From contig NZ_RARB01000005.1 in NCBI RefSeq assembly GCF_003612015.1, positions 62,001 through 126,000 of the forward strand: a stretch of 64,000 nucleotides of DNA. Reading direction: 5' to 3'. The notes below the pieces were generated by a model. That model did no database searches. It was not told where the DNA came from and was given only the letters and a program-made list of their open reading frames with translations. The first letter of the stretch is position 1. Every line of letters starts with the position of its first letter. Both the position numbers and the translations under genes were made by a program. Source of the DNA: Pantoea piersonii. GTDB taxonomy: Bacteria > Pseudomonadota > Gammaproteobacteria > Enterobacterales > Enterobacteriaceae. Shown one piece after another: positions 34,888 through 42,372 of the stretch.

Positions 34888-34980
34888 ATGCAGAGCGAAC
34901 CCGATTTTATTGAAAAAACGTTATGCATTGCCGCCGTCACTTTTCTGACAATGGCGCTTGTAACCCTCTACTTTTTTTAG
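34888..34980 (+). CDS. Possible 30-residue membrane peptide
   Basis: An ATG-initiated frame of 30 codons encodes a charged N-terminus (MQSEPDFIEK) and one hydrophobic helix (CIAAVTFLTMALVTLYFF). It lies just after the terminator of the candidate small RNA and overlaps the convergent LysR stop by four bases. The ribosome site is weak (GACGAGACG). Single-helix peptides of this size are common in enterobacteria, but this one is only tentative. Confidence 0.35.
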   Translation: MQSEPDFIEKTLCIAAVTFLTMALVTLYFF

Positions 34981-35927
34981 ACGCCGACAGGCGCGTCGCG
35001 CTGCCAGTAAAGCGGTGCGCCATAAACGTCAACAAAGTAATCAATCACCGCACGCACATTGAGCGGAGGATGCCGCGTATGGGGATAGATTGCTGCAATC
35101 TGCTGCGGTACAGGATTGATGCCAGCCTCATACTCTTCCAGCAGCCTGACTAAATTGCCCTTTCGTAGATGATCGCCTGTCAGCCAGTCGGGAAAGAGCA
35201 CCATCCCCATGCCGTCCAGCGCGGCGGTCAGTAAGGTTTCAGCGTTATTCGATGAAAGCAGCGCCTTCACGGGATACTGTATCCAGGCCTCGTCGCGACG
35301 TCTGAAAAGCCAGCGGTTCGCGCCGGTGGAGCCACGGTAGACCAGACAGTGATGCTCGCTCAACGCCTCCGGGGTGGCGATCGCACCATGTTTAGCAAGG
35401 TATGCCGGCGCAGCGGCCAGATAATAACGCTGGCTACCCAGCACGCGCGCGTGAAACGAGGAGTCCGTAAGGGGGCCGATGCGAAAGATCAGATCGGTAG
35501 CGGTACGGTGTGGATCGACATAATCATCCGTCAGCGTCAGCTCAATTTCCAGCAGCGGATAGCGCGCCGACAGCTGCGCCAGCCAGGGCGCGATATGCCG
35601 CTGGCCGAAAAAAACCGGCGCGTTGAGCCGCACCAGGCCGGACGGCTCCAGAGATCGCGCCTGCAGCGCCTGCCGCGCTTCGCTGAACTGATTATCGATA
35701 GCGCGCGCATAATCAACAAACAGCCGACCCGCTTCGGTCGGCATCACCGCGCGCGTATTGCGATAAAAAAGCTGCTGACCGAGCGCATCTTCCAGCTGGA
35801 GAATGGTGCGCGAGACGACGGAAGCAGAAACGCCTTCGCGCCGCGCCACCACTGAAAAGTTCTGCGTATCAAAAACGCTCAGGAAAAAGCGCAGCGCGCG
35901 CAAATCTATTGAGCCGGTACTGTCCAT
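34977..35927 (-). CDS. LysR-family transcriptional regulator
   Basis: 316 residues from the ATG at 35927 (AGGAA eight bases upstream). The HTH is at about 8-65 (FLSVFDTQNFSVVARREGVS, then ASVVSRTILQLEDALGQQLF). The effector domain follows from about 90, with 'GLVRLNAPVFFGQRHIAPWL' typical of the CrgA-like subgroup. It is divergent from the DUF606 transporter pair, with about 95 bases between starts, and probably regulates it. Confidence 0.9.
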   Translation of the reverse strand: MDSTGSIDLRALRFFLSVFDTQNFSVVARREGVSASVVSRTILQLEDALGQQLFYRNTRAVMPTEAGRLFVDYARAIDNQFSEARQALQARSLEPSGLVRLNAPVFFGQRHIAPWLAQLSARYPLLEIELTLTDDYVDPHRTATDLIFRIGPLTDSSFHARVLGSQRYYLAAAPAYLAKHGAIATPEALSEHHCLVYRGSTGANRWLFRRRDEAWIQYPVKALLSSNNAETLLTAALDGMGMVLFPDWLTGDHLRKGNLVRLLEEYEAGINPVPQQIAAIYPHTRHPPLNVRAVIDYFVDVYGAPLYWQRDAPVGV

Positions 35928-36023
35928 TAATGCGTTTCCTGCAAAAGTGTTTGCCACACTATAGCGTTTTTCAACTTGATCGACTCCACTATGCTGTTGC
36001 GCTTCGATTTAAAGGAAGCGGTT

Positions 36024-36458
36024 ATGCAACTCATTTTTATTTTACTGGTTATCGCCGGCGGGATGGGGCTGTCGGTAGAGGCAGGGCTGCTCGGGCCGCT
36101 GGGCCAGCAGGTAGGCGATCTCTGGGCGACGTTCAGCATCTTTGGCGTCGGCGCAGCGCTCACTTTCTTACTGATGCTCTTTTTTAGTCCGCGCAACAGC
36201 CCGTCATTTTTCGCACAACCGGGCTGGCAGCTGCTGGGCGGTATTTTAGGCCCCGGCTATGTGGTGATCCTGACGCTGGCGACGCCGGTGATCGGCATTG
36301 CCATGACCATGATCGGCATTCTTGCCGGGCAGGTTTTCAAAAGCCTGGTGATTGACCATTTTGGTCTGTTGGGAACGCCGCATCGCAGAATCGATGGCAA
36401 ACGCATTATTGCGCTGGTGTTTATTATTATCGCGCTGGCGCTGGTAGCCCGAGGGTAG
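36024..36458 (+). CDS. DMT-superfamily transporter half, DUF606 family (first of pair)
   Basis: 144 residues from the ATG at 36024 (AAGGAAG upstream), about five membrane helices: 'QLIFILLVIAGGMGLSVEAG' at the start and 'IIALVFIIIALALVARG' at the end. DUF606 (YdcZ-like) proteins are half-size members of the drug/metabolite transporter superfamily. The next gene starts one base after its stop, so the two halves likely form a heterodimer. Substrate unknown. Confidence 0.83.
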   Translation: MQLIFILLVIAGGMGLSVEAGLLGPLGQQVGDLWATFSIFGVGAALTFLLMLFFSPRNSPSFFAQPGWQLLGGILGPGYVVILTLATPVIGIAMTMIGILAGQVFKSLVIDHFGLLGTPHRRIDGKRIIALVFIIIALALVARG

Positions 36459-36459
36459 T

Positions 36460-36918
36460 ATGACGATTTTTATGATCTGTTTAGCCGTAGTGGGCGGCGC
36501 GCTGTTAAGCATTCAGGCCGCCATCAACGGGCAGCTCGGCGGCAAAGTCGGCGTATTCCGCTGCGCCTTTTTGACCTTTGCGCTGGGCGCAGTGGTAACC
36601 GCGCTGCTGATTTTCTTTTTTGCGCCGCCGCAGACGCATACGCTGCTGGATGTGCCGAAGTGGCAGCTGCTGGGGGCGCTCTGTGGCGTTCCCTATATCG
36701 TGATTATGGTGCTGGCGGTGCAGCGCATCGGCGCGGCTGTCGCCACCGTCGCGGTGATCTTCGGCCAGCTCGCTATGAGCATGCTGATTGATAATTTCGG
36801 TTGGTTAGGCAATGCGGCAATCGCATTTTCGCCGAGCCGCCTGGCGGCGGTTGTCTGCCTGGCGATTGCGCTCTGCTTTATCTACAGCAGCAATAAGCCG
36901 AAAAAAGCGCGCGGTTAA
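36460..36918 (+). CDS. DMT-superfamily transporter half, DUF606 family (second of pair)
   Basis: 152 residues, about five membrane helices, with the family motif 'LSIQAAINGQLGGKVG' near the N-terminus and 'LLGALCGVPYIVIMVLAVQR' in the middle. The N-in/N-out opposites expected of such pairs cannot be checked by eye. It is coupled to the preceding half gene. A hairpin follows the stop. Confidence 0.83.
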   Translation: MTIFMICLAVVGGALLSIQAAINGQLGGKVGVFRCAFLTFALGAVVTALLIFFFAPPQTHTLLDVPKWQLLGALCGVPYIVIMVLAVQRIGAAVATVAVIFGQLAMSMLIDNFGWLGNAAIAFSPSRLAAVVCLAIALCFIYSSNKPKKARG

Positions 36919-36924
36919 GGGCTA

Positions 36925-36947
36925 TGCCTGCGCACGTTGCGCAGGCA
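36925..36947 (+). terminator. Hairpin after the transporter pair
   Basis: A perfect 10-bp stem (TGCCTGCGCA / TGCGCAGGCA) with a 3-base loop starts seven bases after the stop. It is followed by a weak T-containing stretch (GGCTTGTTCG), so termination may be partial. Confidence 0.55.
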
Positions 36948-36989
36948 GGCTTGTTCGCAGCTCCTCGTATCCGGCCGGTTTTCAAATAA

Positions 36990-37018
36990 CTGTTAAACTT
37001 ACTGTTTGTGTTTAACAG
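36990..37018. repeat. Inverted repeat before uvsE
   Basis: CTGTTAAAC and GTTTAACAG form a perfect 9-bp inverted repeat with an 11-base spacer, ending at the uvsE ribosome site. It could be an operator or a 5' UTR hairpin that limits translation. It contains CTGT-N9-ACAG, one base too long for a LexA box. Confidence 0.5.
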
Positions 37019-37026
37019 GGGGAAAT

Positions 37027-38013
37027 ATGAAATTAGGCTTCGCGTGTAAGTATCTGGATGCAGACTGCAAACAACATTTCCCGTTTAAGAGCACAACCCG
37101 CACGCGCTTTTTGCGTTTACAGCGAGATGAGCAGATTGCGCTGATCGCTAACCTTGCCCGCCTGAACCTGACCAACCTTGCCGGCCTGCTGGAAACGCTC
37201 GCTACCCAGCCGGAGACCCTGCGCATGATGCGTATCGGCAGCGATCTGTTGCCGCTCTATACCGTGCCTGAAGCCATGCCGTTATACCGTGAGTTTTTGC
37301 CCGACCTCTACCCGCTGTTTGAACGCTGCGGCGCGCTGGCGCGTCAGCATGGCATACGGCTCTCTTTCCATCCCGGACAGTATTCGGTGCTGGCGTCCGA
37401 TAACCCCGACGTTGTGCAACGGGCGATTGAGGACGTGGAGTATCATGCGTTGTGCGCCACTCTGATGGGCTTCGGTAAAGCGTTTCAGGATTTTAAAATC
37501 AACATTCATATGAATGGCAAAAAAGGATTTGAAGGCTTTAGTCAGGCCTTCGCCCGGCTCAGCCCGGAAGCGCGCAATATGCTGACGGTGGAAAACGATG
37601 AGATTTCCTGTTCGCTGGATGAGGTGTTGCAGGCGAGGGCGCTGTGCCCCATCGTGCTGGATATTCATCATCACTGGGTAAAAGAGAACGCTTTTATCCA
37701 GCCGGACGACTCCCGTATCCCTTTGATTATGGAATCCTGGCGCGGCGTGCAGCCGGTGCTGCACTACTCGATTTCTCAGGAAGGGTTAATACCGGAGCGC
37801 GGCTATCCCGATCAGCAGAATCTGGGCGTGGCGAAAACCAAACTGCGCGCGCACTCGGACTACTACTTTAATGAGACGCTAAATGACTGGGCGCTGTCGT
37901 TTAACGCCTTCGATATTATGTGCGAGGTTAAAATGAAGAATCTCGCCAGCCAGCGTCTCTATGACTATGCGCTGGCGACGAAAATTATTGATCCCAGCCA
38001 AAACGGGCAGTAA
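37027..38013 (+). CDS. uvsE: UV DNA damage endonuclease UvsE
   Basis: 328 residues from the ATG at 37027 (CAGGGGGAAAT upstream). The UVDE TIM-barrel pattern is clear: MKLGFACKYLDADC, MRIGSDLLPLYT, SFHPGQYSVLASDNPDVV, INIHMNGKKG, VLDIHHHWV, 'AHSDYYFNETLNDWALSF' and FDIMCEVKMKN. Multiple His, Glu and Asp residues bind the catalytic metals. It nicks 5' of UV photoproducts and starts excision repair without UvrABC. It is uncommon in enterobacteria and sits close to bluF and ycgZ/ymgA. The 3' end overlaps the convergent next gene by 29 bases. Confidence 0.92.
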   Translation: MKLGFACKYLDADCKQHFPFKSTTRTRFLRLQRDEQIALIANLARLNLTNLAGLLETLATQPETLRMMRIGSDLLPLYTVPEAMPLYREFLPDLYPLFERCGALARQHGIRLSFHPGQYSVLASDNPDVVQRAIEDVEYHALCATLMGFGKAFQDFKINIHMNGKKGFEGFSQAFARLSPEARNMLTVENDEISCSLDEVLQARALCPIVLDIHHHWVKENAFIQPDDSRIPLIMESWRGVQPVLHYSISQEGLIPERGYPDQQNLGVAKTKLRAHSDYYFNETLNDWALSFNAFDIMCEVKMKNLASQRLYDYALATKIIDPSQNGQ

Positions 38014-38518
38014 TGGCGCGGCGGTAAGGGGTATCGATCTGCGCGGGAACCTGCATGATGTAGGCGCGCGCATGCTCTGCCTCTTCGCCTTCCAGCTGCT
38101 GCAGATAATCAATCGCCTGCGGCAGCGTTGGGATCAAGCCCTCCTTGCTGCCCAGTTTAGGCGGCAGACCGGTCCAGATCACCGCATCCAGATCGCGCTT
38201 GCGCGCCCATTCGGCCAGCGTGCCGGGCGAATCTGCCGTCACGGAAAGAATGCCGATGCCGTCGACACGCTCATCAGGGATGCCTTCGCGTTCGCGCAGC
38301 TGAGTAACGGCCTGACGCAAATCCTGCGTCGTCATCCTGGCCCAGAGCACCGCTACCGGCGGCGCGTTCATGCAAATAGCGGTCGCCAGTTCGCCGCCGT
38401 CGCTGGTGCGTGAAAATTCAATGGGAAAGAGCGGGCCATCCTGATGCCACTCTCCCTCAACGGGAAGATTGCCCGGTTTCCAGATCAGCGAACCCCATCC
38501 AAGACAGGCAATATTCAT
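37985..38518 (-). CDS. Gamma-glutamylcyclotransferase-like fold protein
   Basis: 177 residues. The N-terminus (NIACLGWGSLIWKPGNLP) resembles the YGSL substrate loop of the gamma-glutamylcyclotransferase fold, and 'EFSRTSDGGELATAICMN' follows. The usual catalytic Glu cannot be assigned with confidence. AGGAG lies seven bases upstream of the start. It overlaps uvsE convergently. Function unknown. Confidence 0.65.
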   Translation of the reverse strand: MNIACLGWGSLIWKPGNLPVEGEWHQDGPLFPIEFSRTSDGGELATAICMNAPPVAVLWARMTTQDLRQAVTQLREREGIPDERVDGIGILSVTADSPGTLAEWARKRDLDAVIWTGLPPKLGSKEGLIPTLPQAIDYLQQLEGEEAEHARAYIMQVPAQIDTPYRRAITARFGWDQ

Positions 38519-38551
38519 AGCGCGCTCCTGAGCGTAAACCGGGGAAGAAGG

Positions 38552-38845
38552 TCAGTGTTTGCGTTTGTCGCCCGGCATCGCTTCGCCTTTAAAGTGATGT
38601 TCCGTATTATTGCGGTCGCGCAGCGTGACGCGCGACTGCGCTGACTGAGTAGAAAGGTTTTGCTGCACTTCCTGAATGGCGCGGGCAATGACCTGCTGCC
38701 TCTCTTCATCAGCCTCGTCTTCAGCCATGCGCTGCAAAACGTCCATCAGCGCCCGGCTGGATATCGCTTTATCCGACAGCAGTAGCTCCAGCGTTGCCTC
38801 GCCGATAACAATGTCGGTCAATCTTTCTTCATTACTTTTATACAT
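38552..38845 (-). CDS. ymgA: YmgA-like small protein
   Basis: 97 residues. The layout matches E. coli YmgA as I recall it: 'SNEERLTDIVIGEATLELLL', then a helix with 'SSRALMDVLQRMAEDE', then 'AIQEVQQNLS' and a polar basic tail ending in H. It is the second gene after ycgZ on this strand, as in the E. coli ycgZ-ymgA-ariR-ymgC operon that BluF/BluR controls to influence colanic acid and biofilm. Identity is based on recalled pattern, not alignment. Confidence 0.6.
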   Translation of the reverse strand: MYKSNEERLTDIVIGEATLELLLSDKAISSRALMDVLQRMAEDEADEERQQVIARAIQEVQQNLSTQSAQSRVTLRDRNNTEHHFKGEAMPGDKRKH

Positions 38846-39015
38846 AACATATGCTCTGTGTCCCGCTGCACGCCCCTGATAGCGGGGCAGGATTGAGGTG
38901 CGGTTGACTACAGAAAGAACCAGCGCACCTGGCTGGTGCTGGCGTGAGCCAGCTAATGCCTGCTTAAATCTTAAGGCCGTGCCGGAAAAACGGAAATCGT
39001 CAAGATAATCGGGAA

Positions 39016-39255
39016 TTAACGGCCTAACAGCAGGCCGATCAGACGCTGATAATGTTTCTCTTCTTCGGCCGTAGAGGCTACTTCCAGTCGTCTTACCAGC
39101 TTAGTGCAAATACCTTTACGGTTGACGTTTTTGCCTGCGCGAAGAAGTTCAACAACAATCTGACCCAGCGTCTCCTGTTGGGAAGGCAGGCTGGCTTCAC
39201 GAAAATAACGCGCGATATCTTCAGATGAAGAGAGAAGGCTGCTGCTCTGACGCAT
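39016..39255 (-). CDS. ycgZ: YcgZ-like biofilm/connector protein (AriR family)
   Basis: 79 residues. The segment 'IARYFREASLPSQQETLG' followed by IVVELLRAGKNVNRKGIC and a C-terminal 'EEEKHYQRLIGLLLG' closely matches recalled E. coli YcgZ (78 residues). In E. coli it acts with YmgA/AriR on the Rcs pathway downstream of blue light and cold. A perfect TTGTACATC / GATGTACAA repeat lies 50 bases upstream of its start. bluF is 5 kb away on the same strand. Confidence 0.8.
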   Translation of the reverse strand: MRQSSSLLSSSEDIARYFREASLPSQQETLGQIVVELLRAGKNVNRKGICTKLVRRLEVASTAEEEKHYQRLIGLLLGR

Positions 39256-39304
39256 GATTTTACCCCAAATGAGTTAAACGATGATCAGTCAAAAAAATGA
39301 CAAG

Positions 39305-39331
39305 TTGTACATCGAAAGAAAAGATGTACAA
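39305..39331. promoter_or_regulatory. Candidate operator upstream of ycgZ
   Basis: TTGTACATC (39305-39313) and GATGTACAA (39323-39331) are a perfect 9-bp inverted repeat with a 9-base spacer in the ycgZ promoter region. A further GTACAACTT lies at 39460-39468. A MerR-type repressor such as BluR is the obvious candidate binder, but no bluR gene is in the window. Confidence 0.5.
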
Positions 39332-39518
39332 GAATATGCAAGATAATTGCGTTAACTTTTTTGCAAAAAATGCTACCAAACGGGGATGATTCTGGTTAAG
39401 TCTTTGTATTGTGGCGCAAGCGAAGCATACGTCAAGTGTTTTGAGACGCTTCTAAGGCTGTACAACTTTTGTTTTTGTAGCGCCCTGCCGCTCAACAGCA
39501 GCAGGGCGATCCAGGGCA

Positions 39519-39848
39519 TCAGGCGAGTTTGATAAGAATCATCCCTGCCAGCAGCAGGCTAAGTCCTGCCCAGCCTCTGGCGTTAAGACGTTGCCCAAAG
39601 AGCACCCAGCCCGCGGCGACGGTAGCGGCAATGCCGAACCCGCCCCACAGCGCATAGGCTACTGAAAGATCGATGCCTTTAACCGCCTGAGAGAGCGCGC
39701 TGAACGCCAGCAATACCGAGGCCAGCGAGGCGAGGCCCAGCAAGGGCTTTTTAAAGCCGTCAGAATATTTCAGGAAAATATTGCCCGCTATTTCCAGCAG
39801 GATCGCCAGCGCCAGCCAGAGCATATGCGTGATATCAGCGGAGGACAT
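39519..39848 (-). CDS. mdtI: SMR-family spermidine exporter subunit MdtI
   Basis: 109 residues, four membrane helices. '[19 protein letters not shown]' and [15 protein letters not shown] match E. coli MdtI closely. The membrane Glu of the SMR family is in [12 protein letters not shown]. It overlaps the mdtJ end by 14 bases; the two subunits form a heteromeric spermidine/drug exporter in the inner membrane. Confidence 0.93.
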   Translation of the reverse strand: MSSADITHMLWLALAILLEIAGNIFLKYSDGFKKPLLGLASLASVLLAFSALSQAVKGIDLSVAYALWGGFGIAATVAAGWVLFGQRLNARGWAGLSLLLAGMILIKLA

Positions 39849-40185
39849 GGGGCTGCTCCTTTTTCTGCGTGGTGCCGGTTTTGATCAGCATAATGCCGAC
39901 GATCAGCACCGTCAGGCCGGCGATCTTCATCAGTGATAGCGGTTCATCAAACATCTGCACGCTGAATATCGTAATCAATACAATGCCGATGCCTTCCCAC
40001 AATGCGTAGGCGACGCCGAGCGCGATCTTTTTGACGGCGAAACTCAGGAAAATATAGGAGCAGGCGATCATCACCAGCATGATCAAATAACCTGTCCCGC
40101 TCTCATCAACGCTGGACCACTTCATCGCCAGCGTGCCGATAATTTCGCTAAAAATGGCGAGTAATAATAAAACCCATGGAAACAT
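39835..40185 (-). CDS. mdtJ: SMR-family spermidine exporter subunit MdtJ
   Basis: 116 residues from the ATG at 40185 (CAGGAG six bases upstream); an in-frame start six codons earlier is less likely. '[20 protein letters not shown]' and '[20 protein letters not shown]' match E. coli MdtJ, and the SMR Glu lies in [12 protein letters not shown]. It is the promoter-proximal gene of the mdtJI pair. Confidence 0.93.
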   Translation of the reverse strand: MFPWVLLLLAIFSEIIGTLAMKWSSVDESGTGYLIMLVMIACSYIFLSFAVKKIALGVAYALWEGIGIVLITIFSVQMFDEPLSLMKIAGLTVLIVGIMLIKTGTTQKKEQPHVLR

Positions 40186-40687
40186 AACTGACTCCTGTCG
40201 CAACTATTTAACCGACCTGCGCCATACAGACGCACGTTATTTTTGGCAAATGGAAACGAGCAGGGGGCTACAGGGCGCTACGCCAGTGTCGATCGTCACT
40301 ATTCCAGAAAGGAAGGGGGCAAGAAAAAAGAGAAGGATGAACAAATGCTACGCGCATAATTTAAACAAGACATCCACGCTGTTGCTTCTCGTCGGTGGAC
40401 GGATTGTGCTCCGGTAATAAACGTATCGCAGTTATAGCATCTGCTTATGGCTTATTCAATAGCAGCAATTTTCGCTATTGATCTATAACAAAGTTTATTC
40501 TGTGGTTATCTCCAGCATAACGGTTTTAAAACAACCCGCCTGTAGTTACAACATACTAAAAGATTGTTAAAATCTCTCAGCATTGAGCGCGATTCACAGA
40601 AACTTGTCAGGGAACACTGTCAAAACCGGGTAACACTCAGGTCCGGGCCAGCGGGCCGCCTTATGCAGCTCGCTGGCCCGGGATTAA
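40186..40687. other. Intergenic region upstream of mdtJI
   Basis: About 500 AT-rich bases between mdtJ and the DUF1471 gene, both leftward. A 11-bp inverted repeat (CCGGGCCAGCG 40643-40653 / CGCTGGCCCGG 40671-40681, 17-base loop) lies seven bases from the DUF1471 stop and may terminate that gene, although no T-run follows. Otherwise I see only promoter-like AT-rich sequence for mdtJ. Confidence 0.45.
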
Positions 40688-41017
40688 TTACAATATAAAT
40701 CCTGCCGTCAGCTGTTCATTACCGCTCGCATCGGGGATGTTGTAAAGCGTGGCTTTCGCAGCCAGCAGGGGCTGGTCGTCGCTACCAGATTTGTGCGATT
40801 CAACATCCGTAATGTGATATCCGACCGCGCCAGCCTCGTGCGCTTTGCGTGCGACAGCCGCATTAAGCTCTTCCATTGAAGTCACCCAGCTTACAGAGGT
40901 GACGGCAAAGGGTTGAACGGAGGCGATTTCATGCTGAGACAGGCCCGAACGAATCAATACGGGATTTACGCTCTGCGGAGAAAAGATAGATAAAACATCC
41001 TGCACTAATTCTTTCAT
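40688..41017 (-). CDS. DUF1471 (YdgH/BhsA/McbA-like) protein without signal peptide
   Basis: 109 residues. Residues about 38-109 match the DUF1471 fold: 'FAVTSVSWVTSMEELNAAVA', then KAHEAGAVGYHITDV and LLAAKATLYN. Classical members are small periplasmic stress or biofilm proteins with signal peptides; this one has an N-terminal extension without a hydrophobic signal, so it may be cytoplasmic. GAAGGAG lies upstream of the start. Confidence 0.7.
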   Translation of the reverse strand: MKELVQDVLSIFSPQSVNPVLIRSGLSQHEIASVQPFAVTSVSWVTSMEELNAAVARKAHEAGAVGYHITDVESHKSGSDDQPLLAAKATLYNIPDASGNEQLTAGFIL

Positions 41018-41308
41018 TAGCAGCTCCTTCAGGGTTCAATGCACGGTTATCAGATTTATTATCGGTTATGGCAAGAGTAATAAACGCCAGGAAATGTTAT
41101 GCGTTTTAGCTTTAGTTGCTAATGAGATGTTATAGAAATAATGCCTGATAACTTAATGAAGGTTTAATGAGGATATTTTCATTTGTTTACATTCTGGCTG
41201 TTTTTGTCATGAAGGAGTGAAGCAGTACAGAGTGCGAAAAGAAGCGACGCTGGGAACCGCCTCCGCAACCGATCATGATTGCAGAGGCGAGGGCGTAAAA
41301 AGGGAGAA

Positions 41309-42109
41309 TTACCAGCCTTTAATAATATCGCCTTTATAAATTTCGTTGGCTTTATCCAGCACTTCCTGCGAGCGGAACGCCTCTTTCAGCTTCTGGATAT
41401 TGGGGCTGTCCTTATTATCTTCGCGCGCCACGATGGCATTTACGTAAGGCGACGCTTTGCCTTCCATAAACATGCCGTCGCGCGAGGCGGACAGGTTAGC
41501 CAGCGCGGCGAAGTTGTTATTAATGATAGAGACATAAACCTGCGGATCGTCGAGAGTACGCGCCAGCTGCGGAGTATCGACCTCAACGAACTTCAGTTTT
41601 TTCGGGTTATCGGTGATATCCAGCGTGGTCGGCAGCAGGCCCGCTTCCGGTTTCACCTTAATCAGACCTTGCGCCTGCAGCAGCAGCAGGCTGCGGCCCA
41701 GCGTGGTCGCTTCGTTAGATATGGTGATCGTTGCTCCGTCCGGCAGCGCATCCAGCGATTTAATTTTGCGTGAATAGCCCGCAATCGGGAAAACGAAGGT
41801 ATTGGTAATCACGGCAAAGTGGTAGCCGCGCTCTTTAGACTGCATCTCCAGATAAGGCAGGCTCTGGAAGGCGTTTGCATCGACGTCTTTATTGAACAGC
41901 GCTTCATTGGGCTGCACGTAGTCGTTGAATGCCACGACATCGACATCGAGATGATATTTATCATGCGCCACCTGTTTTACGGTGTCCCATAACGTCTGGT
42001 CCGGGCCGGTATTGATAGCTACTTTAATTTTGCTGTCGTCATCTTTGTTGCAGGCGCTGAGCAGCGTGACTGACGCGGCCAGCAGAATAGAAAGCACTTT
42101 TTTGTTCAT
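41309..42109 (-). CDS. MetQ/NlpA-family methionine-binding lipoprotein
   Basis: 266 residues from the ATG at 42109; an in-frame start at 42169 would place the operator inside the gene. Lipoprotein signal with lipobox LLSAC. The NlpA/MetQ pattern includes KIKVAINTGPDQTLWD, NDYVQPNEALFNKDVDANAF, and 'TITISNEATTLGRSLLLLQ'. It binds D/L-methionine or a related compound outside the inner membrane. No metN or metI genes lie beside it, so it is an orphan binding protein like NlpA. MetJ-type boxes lie upstream. Confidence 0.88.
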   Translation of the reverse strand: MNKKVLSILLAASVTLLSACNKDDDSKIKVAINTGPDQTLWDTVKQVAHDKYHLDVDVVAFNDYVQPNEALFNKDVDANAFQSLPYLEMQSKERGYHFAVITNTFVFPIAGYSRKIKSLDALPDGATITISNEATTLGRSLLLLQAQGLIKVKPEAGLLPTTLDITDNPKKLKFVEVDTPQLARTLDDPQVYVSIINNNFAALANLSASRDGMFMEGKASPYVNAIVAREDNKDSPNIQKLKEAFRSQEVLDKANEIYKGDIIKGW

Positions 42110-42147
42110 AAGCCAGATCCCTTTTCTTGTAGGGAAGCGACTATAAT

Positions 42148-42171
42148 CTACATCTAGACGTCTGTACATCC
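42148..42171. promoter_or_regulatory. Tandem MetJ boxes
   Basis: A perfect met box, AGACGTCT, at 42156-42163 is flanked by two imperfect 8-bp copies (CTACATCT and GTACATCC on this strand). Tandem 8-mers with an AGACGTCT core are the MetJ-SAM repressor site. They lie about 40 bases upstream of the lipoprotein start. Confidence 0.75.
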
Positions 42172-42372
42172 ATAACGATGCGTTTGCCTGTTATTTATCC
42201 GCTTCCGCTGCCGCCGGTTAGCCAGATTCTCTACGCCAGAAGCCTTAATACCCCGGGATTTTCACTCCAGCAGTGAAACTGCTGCTGCCGCCAACGGGTT
42301 TTTCTCCCTGCGCAGGCGTCCTATCCTGTTACCAAGCACCAGCAAAACTCATTACTGATAAAAGGAAACGAG

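Larger units (their letters stand above)
34469..34976. other. Intergenic region upstream of bluF
   Basis: About 500 AT-rich bases between bluF and the convergent-side LysR gene. The left part should hold the leftward bluF promoter. The right part contains a rightward promoter, a terminator and two tiny open frames, described separately as a candidate small RNA and a 30-codon gene. Confidence 0.5.

Noticed and set aside
36992-37018. Possible LexA box before uvsE
   Set aside because: CTGT and ACAG are nine bases apart, one more than the LexA site allows.
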